Below, one piece after another: positions 26,368 through 35,856 of a DNA stretch of 64,000 nucleotides. Position numbers and translations under genes: made by a program. Below the pieces are notes generated by a model. That model did no database searches and had not been told where the DNA came from. It worked only from the letters and a program-made list of their open reading frames with translations. The stretch lies in the NCBI GenBank assembly GCA_003248935.1, contig QFQF01000008.1:62001-126000 (forward strand). The letters run 5' to 3'. The stretch is from Sphingobium sp. (lineage in GTDB: Bacteria; Pseudomonadota; Alphaproteobacteria; Sphingomonadales; Sphingomonadaceae). Positions within the stretch are counted from its first letter, which is position 1, and each line of letters opens with the position of its first letter.

Positions 26368-27147
26368 ATGCATGCCTTGCTTCGCCCGTTTCTGTTTCTG
26401 TGCCTCGCTCTTCTCCCGCTTCAGGGCGCGGCCGCACAACCGGCCGCAAGCGGCAAGGGACCGCTGGTGCTGGCGGCGGCCAGCCTGCAGGAATCGCTGA
26501 CCGCAGCCGCCGACGCTTGGGCCGCGCAGGGACACCGGCGCCCGGTCCTGTCCTTCGCCGCGTCCTCGGCCCTGGCCCGGCAGATACGGGCAGGCGCGCC
26601 TGCCGACCTCTTCATCTCCGCCGACGAGCCCTGGATGGATACGTTGCAGCGTACCCGCCTGATCCGGGATGGAACCCGCCGTTCGTTCCTTTCCAACCGG
26701 CTGGTGCTGATCGCAAGAACGGGGAACGACGAGACCATTGCGATTACCCGTGGCTTCCCGCTGGCGAAGGCGCTGGGCAAGGGTCGGCTGGCGATGGCCG
26801 ATCCCGCCGCCGTTCCGGCCGGCAAATATGGCAAGGCCGCCCTGATGGCGCTCGGCGTCTGGCCCTCGGTCGCCGACAAGGTCGCCAGCGGCGAAAGCGT
26901 GCGCGCGGCTCTCGCCATGGTCGAACGCGGCCAGGCACCCTACGGCATCGTCTATGCGACCGACGCGCGAGCGTCGAAGGCGGTGCGCGTGGTGGGCACA
27001 TTCCCGCCCTCCACCCATCCGCCGATCACCTATCCGATCGCGACGCTGAAGGCTGCCTCCAATCCCGAAACCGCCCCCTTCCGCCGCTTCCTGCTTTCCG
27101 ACAGCGGTAAAGCGATCTTCCGCCGCTACGGGTTCATCGCCCGTTGA
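26368..27147 (+). CDS. modA: Molybdate ABC transporter substrate-binding protein
   Basis: 259 aa with a signal peptide (HALLRPFLFLCLALLPLQGAAA). Binding-site blocks: VLAAASLQESLTAAADAW (the AASL of ModA) and FAASSALARQIRAGAPADLFISAD (S-S-x-L-A-x-Q-I-x-x-GAPAD), with YGIVYATDA near the end. It binds molybdate (or tungstate) in the periplasm. Its stop overlaps the modB TTG start by 4 bp. Confidence 0.93.
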   Translation: MHALLRPFLFLCLALLPLQGAAAQPAASGKGPLVLAAASLQESLTAAADAWAAQGHRRPVLSFAASSALARQIRAGAPADLFISADEPWMDTLQRTRLIRDGTRRSFLSNRLVLIARTGNDETIAITRGFPLAKALGKGRLAMADPAAVPAGKYGKAALMALGVWPSVADKVASGESVRAALAMVERGQAPYGIVYATDARASKAVRVVGTFPPSTHPPITYPIATLKAASNPETAPFRRFLLSDSGKAIFRRYGFIAR

Positions 27148-27851
27148 ATCTCGCTGCGCTCAGTGCCGACGAATGGACGGTCGTACTGCTGTCGCTGAAG
27201 GTCGGCCTGGTGGCCGTCGCCTTCACGCTGCCCTTCGCCTTTCTGTTCGCATGGGCACTGGCGCGCGGCCGTTTCCCGGGCAAGCTGCTGCTCGACGGAC
27301 TTGTCCACCTGCCGCTGGTGCTGCCCCCTGTCGTGGTCGGCTGGCTACTCCTTCTCGCGCTTGGTCCGGTGGGACCGGTCGGCGGCTGGCTCGAGCGGCA
27401 TCTGGGCATTACCGTCATGTTCCGCTGGACCGGCGCGGCCATTGCGGCCGCCGTCATGGCCCTGCCCCTCATGGTCCGGGCGATCCGCCTGTCGCTTGAG
27501 GGCGTGGACCAGCGGCTCGAAAGCGCCGCGCGGACGCTGGGCGCGACCCCGGCCCGCACATTCTGCACCATCACCTTGCCACTCTCGCTCCCCGGGATCA
27601 TGACTGGCCTCGTCCTTGGCTTTGCACGATCGCTGGGCGAATTCGGCGCGACCATCACCTTCGTTTCCAACATTCCGGGCGAGACGCAGACATTGCCGCT
27701 CGCCATTTACGGCGCGCTGCAGGTGCCGGGACAGGACGCCATGGTCGCGCGCCTTGCCATCGTTTCCGTGCTGCTCTCGCTCGCCGCCCTGCTGCTGTCC
27801 GAAGCGCTGAGCCGCCGGGCCGGCGCGAGCAGGACCGCCCATGTCCTCTGA
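27144..27851 (+). CDS. modB: Molybdate ABC transporter permease
   Basis: 235 aa with a TTG start overlapping modA. Five to six membrane helices. The EAA loop is visible as ESAARTLGATPARTFCTITLPLSLPGIMTGLVLGFARSLGEFGATI, a strong ModB signature, with PGETQTLPLAIY after it. It forms the transmembrane pore with ModC. Its stop overlaps modC. Confidence 0.94.
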   Translation: MNLAALSADEWTVVLLSLKVGLVAVAFTLPFAFLFAWALARGRFPGKLLLDGLVHLPLVLPPVVVGWLLLLALGPVGPVGGWLERHLGITVMFRWTGAAIAAAVMALPLMVRAIRLSLEGVDQRLESAARTLGATPARTFCTITLPLSLPGIMTGLVLGFARSLGEFGATITFVSNIPGETQTLPLAIYGALQVPGQDAMVARLAIVSVLLSLAALLLSEALSRRAGASRTAHVL

Positions 27852-28479
27852 TACGGCACCGGCCTTCGACGTCGATGTCGCGTGTACGCTCGGCAACGTC
27901 CGGATCGCCGCGCGCTTCACGGCAGGCAGCGGCATCACCGTGCTGCACGGCCCATCGGGCGCGGGCAAGACATCCGTCCTGAACATGATCGCGGGCCTGC
28001 TGCGTCCCCAGGGCGGTCATATCCGGGTCGCTGGCGTGCCGCTGTTCGACGCAAACGCGCGCATCGACATCGCGCCGCACCACCGTCGAATCGGCTACGT
28101 ATTTCAGGACTTGCGCCTGTTCCCGCACATGCGGGTGCGCGCGAACCTGCTCTACGGCGCACAGAATGACGGGCAGTGGATCGATTTCGATGAGGCGGTG
28201 CGCTTCCTCGACATCGCCGATCTGCTCGACCGCTGGCCCCGCTCGCTGTCCGGCGGGGAGGCGCAACGGGTGGCGATCGGCCGGGCGATGCTGTCCGGCG
28301 CGCGCACCCTGCTGATGGACGAACCGATGAGTTCACTGGACCCCTCCCGGCGGGAGGACGCATTGCGCGTCATCGAGCGGGTGCGCGATGCGCTCGATCT
28401 GCCGATCCTCTATGTCACCCACGATGCGGCGGAAGCCGACCGGCTCGCCAGCCGCAAGGTGACGATCACCCGCGACTGA
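27841..28479 (+). CDS. modC: Molybdate ABC transporter ATP-binding protein, short form without a MOP domain
   Basis: 212 aa. Walker A GPSGAGKTSVL, signature LSGGEAQRVAIGRAM, Walker B TLLMDEPMSSLD, H-loop THDAAEAD. The protein ends right after the ATPase domain (KVTITRD). Classical ModC is about 350 aa with a C-terminal TOBE/MOP domain that binds molybdate and gives inhibition; that domain is absent. The stop codon is in frame with no remnant MOP reading downstream. Overlaps modB by 11 bp, so the operon is intact. Confidence 0.9.
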   Translation: MSSDTAPAFDVDVACTLGNVRIAARFTAGSGITVLHGPSGAGKTSVLNMIAGLLRPQGGHIRVAGVPLFDANARIDIAPHHRRIGYVFQDLRLFPHMRVRANLLYGAQNDGQWIDFDEAVRFLDIADLLDRWPRSLSGGEAQRVAIGRAMLSGARTLLMDEPMSSLDPSRREDALRVIERVRDALDLPILYVTHDAAEADRLASRKVTITRD

Positions 28480-28724
28480 ATCCCGCACGCCCTAACGAAA
28501 ATCCCCACGGGGGTGGAGGATTTGCGACAGTCATCCGTTCTCGTGGATAAGCAAGGCAAGACGGCGTCGCGCCTACCGGGTCACGTTCAGAACAGTCGAT
28601 CATCCATGCCGGACATCCTCCGGCAAGCGGGGAAGTTTTGTCCACCGACCCGGCGGGCACGAGGCAACGGGAGGGGCCAACAAAACGCCGCGTGCAAGGC
28701 GGCCATAATTCACAGGGGACCGAC

Positions 28725-31598
28725 ATGCCATTTCACAGGAACGGCGCATCGACGCTTTCGGGCACCGCCCGCGTCGCAATCGCCATCGCTTCGACCAGCA
28801 TCGCCCTTTCCGGCGTCCTGCCGGCAGTTGCCGCCACGGCATCTTCCCAGGGCACGATCAACACCCGCCATCGTTTCGACATCAAGCCGCAGCCGCTGAG
28901 CGAAGCGCTGCGCGCTCTGTCGACCCAGTCGGGCATGCGCATCCTGTTCCCCTATGACGAGGTCGCTCCCTATCGCGCCCGGGCGATCAACGGATGGCTG
29001 TCGACCGGTCAGGCCCTCGACCAGTTGCTGGCGGGCACGTCGCTCAGGCACGCGCAGGCAGGGGATGGCGTGATCGCGCTGGCACCGAGCGGAAACCGGT
29101 CGCTGGTGCGCCGCAGCCCTCTGTCCGTACAGTTCGCACAGGCCGCGACGCCACCGACAGACGCCGGTGCCCTCGCCATGGCGCCGTCACAGGCGCCGCA
29201 GGACGAACAGGAGGCGAGCAGCCCGATCATCGTCACCGGCACACGCCAAACCACCCGCACGGTCGCCGAGAGCCTCGCGCCGATCGACGTGCTGGGCAAA
29301 GCCGACCTGGAAGCCAGCGGCAAACAGTCCGTCCGCGATCTGCTCGGCACGCTGGTGCCCTCGATCAACGTCTCGAACAACGGGGCTGGTGCAAGCTGGG
29401 CGGTACGCACGCTCTCCCTGCGCGGCCTCGGCGGCGACCAGTTGCTGGTGCTGGTCAACGGCAAGCGCCGCCACAATACGGCGACACTGTTCATCAACGG
29501 TTCGGTCCAGAACGGCCAGTCGCCGCCCGACCTCGACCTGATCGCAGGCAATGCGATCGAGCGCATCGAGGTGCTGCGTGACGGCGCATCCGCACAGTAC
29601 GGGTCGGACGCGATCGCCGGCGTCGTCAACGTGATTCTGAAAAACGACACGTCGGGCGGCGCGGCGCTGACCGGCGGCTCCTATCTGGAAAACGGGGGTG
29701 AGCAGGCGCGCTTCCAGATCGACAACGGTTTCGCCATTGGTGAGGGCTATATCCACCTCGCCGCCGACGGCGTGATGCAGAACAACACGATCGTCGACAG
29801 CAGCCCGATCCCCGGCACCTTCTATCCGACCGGCGACCCGCGCAATGCCGACCCGAACCGCATTCGCGCGAAATATGGCCAGCCCCAGGTGGTGGGCGGC
29901 AACCTGTCCTACGACGCGATGATGCCGGTCGGCGACGCGGTCGAACTCTACAGCTTCGGCACATTCTCCAAGCGTCATGCCTCGGGCTGGCTGACCTACC
30001 GCCTGCCCGCCGCCGCGAACAACATATTGGAGGTGTATCCGGAGGGGTACATTCCCCGTATCCAGGTCCGTGACACCGATTTCCAGTTTGCAGGCGGTCT
30101 GCGCGGCGATGGGCCCGCCGGTATCCATTTCGACCTGTCGACGACCTATTCGGAGGACCGGGTCAAATATGAGCACACGACGTCGCTGAACGCATCAATG
30201 GGCCCGGCAAGCCCCACGACCTTCTACCTCGGCCTGGTCAAATCGAGCGAATGGACCACCAACCTCGACCTCCAGAAGGAAATCGATTTCGGTCTGGTCG
30301 AGCCGCTGTTCATGGCCGTCGGCGTCGAATATCGCGAGAACACGTTCAAGATCGGCCCCGGCGAACCGGCGTCCTATATCGACGGCGGCTATCGTTCCCC
30401 GGCGGGTGCCTGGCTTGCCGGAACGTTGCGCACCGCCGGCACGCAGGGCGTCACCGGTTTCCTGCCCGCAGGCTCGGGCTCGTGGGACCGCAACAACTGG
30501 AGCGCCTATATCAACCTCGAGCAGAAGGTGGTGGAAGGGTTCGAGATCGGCCTTGCCGGACGGCATGAGGACTATTCCGATTTCGGCACCACCGACACGG
30601 GCAAGGTATCCGTCCGGATGGAGCCGGTGAAGGGCTTCGCGGTGCGCGGCACCGCCTCCACAGGCTTCCGTGCGCCGACCCTTCAGCAGCAGCATTACGC
30701 CTCCTCATCGACGATCGGCGTCATCGTTAACAACGTCAACACGCTGCTGCCGGTGCAGGCGCTGCCGGTCGACTCGCCCGCCGCCGTGGCACTCGGCGCC
30801 GTGCCGCTGCGGCCGGAAAAATCGACCAACTACTCGGCCGGTATCGTGCTGACGCCGGTCAGGAACCTGAACGTCACGGTCGACGCCTATCAGATCAAGA
30901 TCAAAGACCGGATCATGCTCAGCGAAACGCTGAGCGGCGCAGTGGTCCGTCAGGTGCTGGGCGCGGCAGACATTCCGGGTGTCGCGGGCGGCTTCTACTT
31001 CGTCAACGCAGCCGACACACGCACCCGGGGCCTCGACATCGTCAGCACCTATCGCGCCGGGCTGGGCAACCTTGGCACCGCAATGTTCAGCCTGTCGGCG
31101 AACTTCAACAAGACCATCTTCACCCATATCGATCCCATCCCGGATGTGCTGGCCGCGTCCGGTCTGGTCCTTGTCGGCCGCGCCAAGCAGGGTGACTTCA
31201 CGAAGGGTACTCCACGCAACAAGTTCATCGGCAACATCCTGTGGGACAAGGGTGCGTTCTCGATGAACCTGCGGGCAACGCGCTTCGGCAAGATCACGCA
31301 GGTCGCCTCGGCAATGGTCCTGCATGATGCGGACTTCGCCTCCTGCGTGGCCGGGAGCGCTGGCTGCACGCTCGGCTATGTCGACGAAAAGCTGAAGCCC
31401 AAGGTGATCTTCGACCTGGAACTCGGCTACAAGATCAGTGATGGCATCAAGGTGTCGCTGGGCGCGAACAACCTGCTCAACACCTACCCGAACAAGCTGA
31501 AGGCGGTGAACCGGCTCGCGGGCTCCCTCTACAACGCATACGCACCCTACGGCATCAGCGGCGGGCTTTATTACGGCCGGCTGAACCTCACCTTCTGA
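28725..31598 (+). CDS. TonB-dependent receptor with an N-terminal STN domain
   Basis: 957 aa from ATG 28725 (SD AGGGGA). Signal peptide ~1-37 (VAIAIASTSIALSGVLPA). STN domain ~48-105: HRFDIKPQPLSEALRALSTQSGMRILF. TonB-box region near EASSPIIVTGTRQTTR, then the plug (SVRDLLGTLVPSINVSNNGAG, GLGGDQLLVLVNGKRRHNTA, IERIEVLRDGASAQYGSDAIAGVVNVILK) and a beta-barrel ending in Phe (YGRLNLTF). STN domains usually signal to a FecR-type anti-sigma factor; none is adjacent. The substrate is unknown; the 245-bp leader (28480-28724) shows no riboswitch I can name. Confidence 0.92.
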   Translation: MPFHRNGASTLSGTARVAIAIASTSIALSGVLPAVAATASSQGTINTRHRFDIKPQPLSEALRALSTQSGMRILFPYDEVAPYRARAINGWLSTGQALDQLLAGTSLRHAQAGDGVIALAPSGNRSLVRRSPLSVQFAQAATPPTDAGALAMAPSQAPQDEQEASSPIIVTGTRQTTRTVAESLAPIDVLGKADLEASGKQSVRDLLGTLVPSINVSNNGAGASWAVRTLSLRGLGGDQLLVLVNGKRRHNTATLFINGSVQNGQSPPDLDLIAGNAIERIEVLRDGASAQYGSDAIAGVVNVILKNDTSGGAALTGGSYLENGGEQARFQIDNGFAIGEGYIHLAADGVMQNNTIVDSSPIPGTFYPTGDPRNADPNRIRAKYGQPQVVGGNLSYDAMMPVGDAVELYSFGTFSKRHASGWLTYRLPAAANNILEVYPEGYIPRIQVRDTDFQFAGGLRGDGPAGIHFDLSTTYSEDRVKYEHTTSLNASMGPASPTTFYLGLVKSSEWTTNLDLQKEIDFGLVEPLFMAVGVEYRENTFKIGPGEPASYIDGGYRSPAGAWLAGTLRTAGTQGVTGFLPAGSGSWDRNNWSAYINLEQKVVEGFEIGLAGRHEDYSDFGTTDTGKVSVRMEPVKGFAVRGTASTGFRAPTLQQQHYASSSTIGVIVNNVNTLLPVQALPVDSPAAVALGAVPLRPEKSTNYSAGIVLTPVRNLNVTVDAYQIKIKDRIMLSETLSGAVVRQVLGAADIPGVAGGFYFVNAADTRTRGLDIVSTYRAGLGNLGTAMFSLSANFNKTIFTHIDPIPDVLAASGLVLVGRAKQGDFTKGTPRNKFIGNILWDKGAFSMNLRATRFGKITQVASAMVLHDADFASCVAGSAGCTLGYVDEKLKPKVIFDLELGYKISDGIKVSLGANNLLNTYPNKLKAVNRLAGSLYNAYAPYGISGGLYYGRLNLTF

Positions 31599-31607
31599 CC
31601 CGCTTCG

Positions 31608-31647
31608 CGGCCGCCCGTTACCCCTTTCCGGGCGGCCGTGTTTTTTT
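31608..31647 (+). terminator. Intrinsic terminator after the TonB receptor
   Basis: CGGCCGCCCG (31608-31617) pairs perfectly with CGGGCGGCCG (31629-31638) across an 11-base loop and is followed by TGTTTTTTT. Separates the receptor from the amidohydrolase gene. Confidence 0.92.
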
Positions 31648-31689
31648 GATCATGCCTGCACCTTCCCACGCCCACGGAGATAAGCTGAG

Positions 31690-34600
31690 ATGACGAAGCC
31701 AACCGGGTCGCTCAATCGCCGCGAGGCACTGGCCGTCGGCGGGCTCGGGCTTCTCGCCGCCGGGAGCGCGACGTCACTGGCGCAAGGTACGCCGGGAAAG
31801 CCCGGCACCGGTACCGAAACGCTGGTGGCGATCGAGGATGTGACCAATGTCGCCCTGTCCGTCAGCCGTGACGGCGCGACGATCGCCTTCGACCTTCTCG
31901 GCATCCTGTGGACCGTTCCTGCGACCGGCGGCACGGCCAGACGCCTGACCGGCGACTTCGACGACCTTGGCCAGCCGGACATCTCGCCCGACGGCGGCCG
32001 CATCGTCTTTCAGTCCTATCGCACCGGCAATTTCCACATCTGGTCGATCCCGACCGCAGGCGGCGTCCTCGTCCAGCACACCGACGGCCTGTTCGACGAC
32101 CGCGAGCCGCGCTGGTCGCCGGATGGGAAACAGATCGCCTTTTCCAGCGACCGCGCGGGCGGGCGCTACGCCATCTATCTGCTCGACGTCGCGTCCGGCA
32201 CGGTGACGCCACTTTCGCAAGGCAAGTCGAACGACAGCGAACCATGCTGGTCGCCCGACGGGAAGAGCATCGCGTACATCGCCGACGGCACGAAATTGAT
32301 GGTCGCGACGCGCGAGGGCGTCGCGCGGGACGTGGTGTCTGTGCCGCCCTCCACCGACCGCATGCGCCCTTCGGCGATCCAGGCGCCGAGCTTCGCACCG
32401 GACGGGACACTGGCTTACACCCGTGTCAGCGGAAGCGGCCTGGCTCTGGTGATCGACGGCAAGGATGCGGTGACGGGCGAGGACCTCTACCCGTTCCGCC
32501 CGGCGTGGCTGCCCGGCGGCGGCTTCCTCTATGCATCGAACGGCAAGATCCGGCGCATGGACAAAGGAAAGACAAGCGTGGTCCCGTTCAAGGCCAGCGC
32601 GCCGGTCACGACGCCCAGCTACACGAAGAAGACGCGCGACTTCACGTCCACCACCGCGCGTCCGGCCATCGGCATCGCCGGACCTGCCCTGTCACCGGAC
32701 GGAAAGCGGATCGTCTTCTGCGCGCTCAATGACCTGTGGCTGCTGCCGATCGGCGGCAAACCGAAGCGGATCGTTGCCGACCCCTATCACAAATGCGACC
32801 CGGCATGGTCGCCGGACGGCAAGACCATCGCCTATTCCAGCGATCGGAAGGGTACGCTCGACATCTACCTGCACGACATCGCGAGCGGAAAGGAGAAACA
32901 ACTCACCAACCTGCCGAACCAGGCGGCAACCTATGCCGCCTGGTCGAACGACGGTGCGCTGATCGCCTTCCTCGATCAGGAGGGTGCGCTGCACGTCGTC
33001 GATGTCGCGACCGGCGCGGTGCAGAAGGTATATGACGCGCTGTGGGAACCGGGTCGGCCAAGCTTCGGCCCCGACGCGAAAGTCATCGCCTACACCGCGT
33101 TCAAGCCCGTATCGGCCCGCTACCGGGAGGGGCACAGCGAGATCCTGACCGTGGAGCGCGCGACCGGCAAGGGCAGCTATGCGCCGATCGCCCCGGGCAA
33201 GTCGATCGGGGTCCGGGGCGTCGACGGTCCCGTCTGGTCGCCCGACGGCACCATGATGGCCTATGTTTTCGCCAGCACCTTGTGGGTTGTGCCGGTCGAC
33301 GCAGCTGGCGCATTCACCGGTGCGCCGAAACAGATCACGACCGAAGTGACCGACGCGCCAAGCTGGAGCGGCGATTCCGGGTCCCTGCTCTATTTGTCCG
33401 GCGGGACATTGCGGATCGTTCCGGTTGCGGGCGGCGCGCCGCGGACCGTACCCTGCCACCTCAACTGGGCGCTGGCGAAACCCGAGGGACGCACCGTCAT
33501 ACGCGCCGACCGCCTGTGGGACGGGAGCGCGCCGGAATACCGGACCGGCATGGATGTGGTGGTCGAGGGCAACCGGATCGCCGCGATCGTCAAGGCAGGC
33601 AGCGTCACGGATACAAAAGCGAAGATACTGGACGGCGCGGGCCTCACCCTGCTGCCCGGCCTCATCGACATGCATACCCATCGGCAGATGGCGGGCTATG
33701 GCTATGGCGACAGAATGGGCCGCATCTGGCTCGCCATGGGGATCACCGCCACCCGCTCGCCCGGCGCGCCCGCCTATCACATGGTCGAGGACCGCGAGGC
33801 GATCGACAGCGGCGCACGCATCGCCGCGCGTCACTATGCCACCGGAGAAGCCGTCGACGGATCGCGCATCTTCTACAACTTCATGCGCCCGGTGACCGAG
33901 CTCGGGCAGATGGAACTGGAAATGGAGCGGGCCCGCGCGCTCTCCTATGACATGGTCAAGACCTATGTCCGCATGCCGCATGACGTACAGAAGGCGGTGG
34001 TGGACCAGGCGCACGCCATGGGCATGCATCTCTCCTCCCACTACCATTACCCCGCACTGCATAGCGGTATGGACTGCATGGAGCATCTGGGCGCGACCAA
34101 CCGCTATGGTTATTCCCGGACGATCACGGCGGTCGGGGGCGGCTATCAGGATGTGAACGGCCTGTTCGCGGGTGCCAAGGCGGCACGCACGCCGACCCTG
34201 TTCATGGCGTCGGTGCTGCTGGGCGAGGACGACGGCATCGCCCATGACCCGCGTATCCGGACCCTGTTCCCGCCATGGGAATATGCCAAGCTGATGGCGC
34301 GGGTGAAGGGCATGCAGGCAGGGGACCGGACGGCGCTGCTCGCGAACCTCGAACGGCAGGTCGCGCAGATCAAGCAGACCATGGCCTTCGGCTGGCATGT
34401 GATCAACGGCACGGACGCGCCGATCGACCTGGTCGCGATCAGCCTGCACCTGGCGATGCGGGGCATGGTCCGGTATGGCATGACCCCACACGAGGCGCTG
34501 CTCTGCACGACGCGCCATTCGGGCGAATTCATGAACGAGCCGATCGGCCGCATCGCGCCGGGGATGCTCGCCGACATGATCCTGGTCGAGGGCGATCCGC

Positions 34601-34830
34601 TGACGAAGATCGAGGACGTGGCGGCCGTGCGCCACACGATCGCCAACGGGTTCGTCCACACGCCCGAGACGCTGATGGCGCCGTTCGCCGCAACGCCGGC
34701 ATCGGCGGTCGAGAATGCCGTCCTGCCGCGCGTCGCCGTCGCGCATCAGCACTACTGGTGGCAGGCGGCCGACTATGTGGAGGCAAGCCGTGCCGCCTGC
34801 TGTGCCGGCCATGCGACCGCCCATGTCTAG
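31690..34830 (+). CDS. Tat-exported TolB-type beta-propeller/amidohydrolase fusion protein
   Basis: 1046 aa. Tat signal: LNRREALAVGGLGLLAAGSA. Residues ~45-610 are WD40-like PD40 repeats (DISPDGGRIVFQS, RWSPDGKQIAFSSDR, CWSPDGKSIAYIA, AWSPDGKTIAYSSDR). Residues ~630-1010 are an amidohydrolase domain: DGAGLTLLPGLIDMHTHRQM (metal HxH), HLSSHYHYPALHSGMDCMEHL, GTDAPIDLVAISLHLA (Asp), and APGMLADMILVEGDPL. Metal-dependent hydrolysis of a C-N bond in the periplasm; the propeller may bind peptide. Sits after the TonB receptor, so the pair may import and process one substrate. Confidence 0.9.
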   Translation: MTKPTGSLNRREALAVGGLGLLAAGSATSLAQGTPGKPGTGTETLVAIEDVTNVALSVSRDGATIAFDLLGILWTVPATGGTARRLTGDFDDLGQPDISPDGGRIVFQSYRTGNFHIWSIPTAGGVLVQHTDGLFDDREPRWSPDGKQIAFSSDRAGGRYAIYLLDVASGTVTPLSQGKSNDSEPCWSPDGKSIAYIADGTKLMVATREGVARDVVSVPPSTDRMRPSAIQAPSFAPDGTLAYTRVSGSGLALVIDGKDAVTGEDLYPFRPAWLPGGGFLYASNGKIRRMDKGKTSVVPFKASAPVTTPSYTKKTRDFTSTTARPAIGIAGPALSPDGKRIVFCALNDLWLLPIGGKPKRIVADPYHKCDPAWSPDGKTIAYSSDRKGTLDIYLHDIASGKEKQLTNLPNQAATYAAWSNDGALIAFLDQEGALHVVDVATGAVQKVYDALWEPGRPSFGPDAKVIAYTAFKPVSARYREGHSEILTVERATGKGSYAPIAPGKSIGVRGVDGPVWSPDGTMMAYVFASTLWVVPVDAAGAFTGAPKQITTEVTDAPSWSGDSGSLLYLSGGTLRIVPVAGGAPRTVPCHLNWALAKPEGRTVIRADRLWDGSAPEYRTGMDVVVEGNRIAAIVKAGSVTDTKAKILDGAGLTLLPGLIDMHTHRQMAGYGYGDRMGRIWLAMGITATRSPGAPAYHMVEDREAIDSGARIAARHYATGEAVDGSRIFYNFMRPVTELGQMELEMERARALSYDMVKTYVRMPHDVQKAVVDQAHAMGMHLSSHYHYPALHSGMDCMEHLGATNRYGYSRTITAVGGGYQDVNGLFAGAKAARTPTLFMASVLLGEDDGIAHDPRIRTLFPPWEYAKLMARVKGMQAGDRTALLANLERQVAQIKQTMAFGWHVINGTDAPIDLVAISLHLAMRGMVRYGMTPHEALLCTTRHSGEFMNEPIGRIAPGMLADMILVEGDPLTKIEDVAAVRHTIANGFVHTPETLMAPFAATPASAVENAVLPRVAVAHQHYWWQAADYVEASRAACCAGHATAHV

Positions 34831-34916
34831 GCGCGGGCCCTAGCAACGGAAGCCTGCCCGCCCGGCCCGCATTATTTGTTGGAGCGATCGGATCGCAAAC
34901 GTTATAAGGCCGCGCG

Positions 34917-35117
34917 ATGGAATTGTCGGCTTTCATCCTTCTGGCTCTCGCGCCTCTCCTGCTGGGTGTCATGCAGACCAATGCGCCGCGCAAATCCGGC
35001 ACCGGCACGTCCAGTCCACGCGAATGCACCGAGCGGCCGACCACCAACCGGACGCTACGCGACCGGACGAAGGCGGAGAAGCCGAGCCCGCCGCCGCGCC
35101 GCTATATCCTGATGTAA
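34917..35117 (+). CDS. 66-aa small membrane/secreted protein
   Basis: MELSAFILLALAPLLLGVMQ is a hydrophobic N-terminus, followed by a Lys/Arg/Pro-rich tail with no obvious fold. No SD is visible; a -10-like TATAAG lies at 34903-34908 with TTGGAG 18 bases upstream, which would place transcription start almost at the ATG (leaderless). No family recognised. Confidence 0.5.
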   Translation: MELSAFILLALAPLLLGVMQTNAPRKSGTGTSSPRECTERPTTNRTLRDRTKAEKPSPPPRRYILM

Positions 35118-35271
35118 GGGCGGCGCGACGATCCGTCCCCGTTCCACACCGCTTCGGTCGGCTGGGCTCGGGGCGCGGGTTGTTCGCTGTTGCAACACTG
35201 TTCGCCGCGGCCTATCTCGCGTCCCGCACGACGACAGAAACGCCGACAACAATCACGGGAAGCAACGGGGC

Positions 35272-35853
35272 ATGAACGAAGACGAGGTTTTGGGCGAATT
35301 CAGGGCAGCCGGTGCGCTGCTGGAGGGGCATTTCATCCTGTCCTCCGGCAAGCGCAGCGCCAATTACCTCCAGTGCGCGCGCGTCCTGATGAACCCCGAG
35401 CGCGCCGCGAACCTTGCCCGTGCCCTCGCCCAGCGTATCCCGAGAGAAGTACGGCAGGAGATCGAGGCTGTCGTCTCCCCGGCGATGGGCGGCGTCATCA
35501 TCGGCCACGAAATGGGCCGCGCGCTCGGCGTCGACGCCATGTTCCTCGAACGGCCCGAAGGCACGTTCGAACTGCGTCGCGGTTTCTCCCTGCGCAAGGG
35601 CGCGAAGGTACTGATGGTCGAGGACGTGGTGACGACCGGCCTGTCCTCGCGTCAGGCGATGGATGCCGTGCGGGCCGAGGGTGGCATCGTCCTGGCGGAA
35701 GTCGCGCTGGTCGACCGGTCGGCGGGAGAAGCGGACCTGGGCGTCCCCTTCTACCCGCTCGTACAGATCAACTTCCCGGTCTATGATCCCGACGCGCTGC
35801 CGCCCGAGCTCGCCGCGATCCCGGCCGTCAAGCCCGGCAGCCGGAAGGCCTGA
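35272..35853 (+). CDS. pyrE: Orotate phosphoribosyltransferase
   Basis: 193 aa. PRPP-binding motif VLMVEDVVTTGLSS near residues 120-134, plus SSGKRSANYLQCARVLMNP and VVSPAMGGVIIGHEMGRALG. It makes OMP in pyrimidine synthesis. Start ATG with AAGCAACGGGGC upstream (weak SD). First gene of a tight pyrE-pdxJ-acpS-lepB series (gaps 3-32 bp). Confidence 0.95.
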   Translation: MNEDEVLGEFRAAGALLEGHFILSSGKRSANYLQCARVLMNPERAANLARALAQRIPREVRQEIEAVVSPAMGGVIIGHEMGRALGVDAMFLERPEGTFELRRGFSLRKGAKVLMVEDVVTTGLSSRQAMDAVRAEGGIVLAEVALVDRSAGEADLGVPFYPLVQINFPVYDPDALPPELAAIPAVKPGSRKA

Positions 35854-35856
35854 TCG

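Noticed and set aside
28480..28724. Riboswitch (e.g. cobalamin) in the leader of the TonB receptor
   Set aside because: No recognisable conserved core; the sequence reads as a plain leader with promoter and SD.
32692..34824. 710-codon minus-strand frame opposite the amidohydrolase gene
   Set aside because: Antisense shadow; no domain, and the plus strand carries clear HxH and PD40 motifs.
35118..35271. Small coding region between the 66-aa gene and pyrE
   Set aside because: An open frame exists but lacks an SD and a plausible start.
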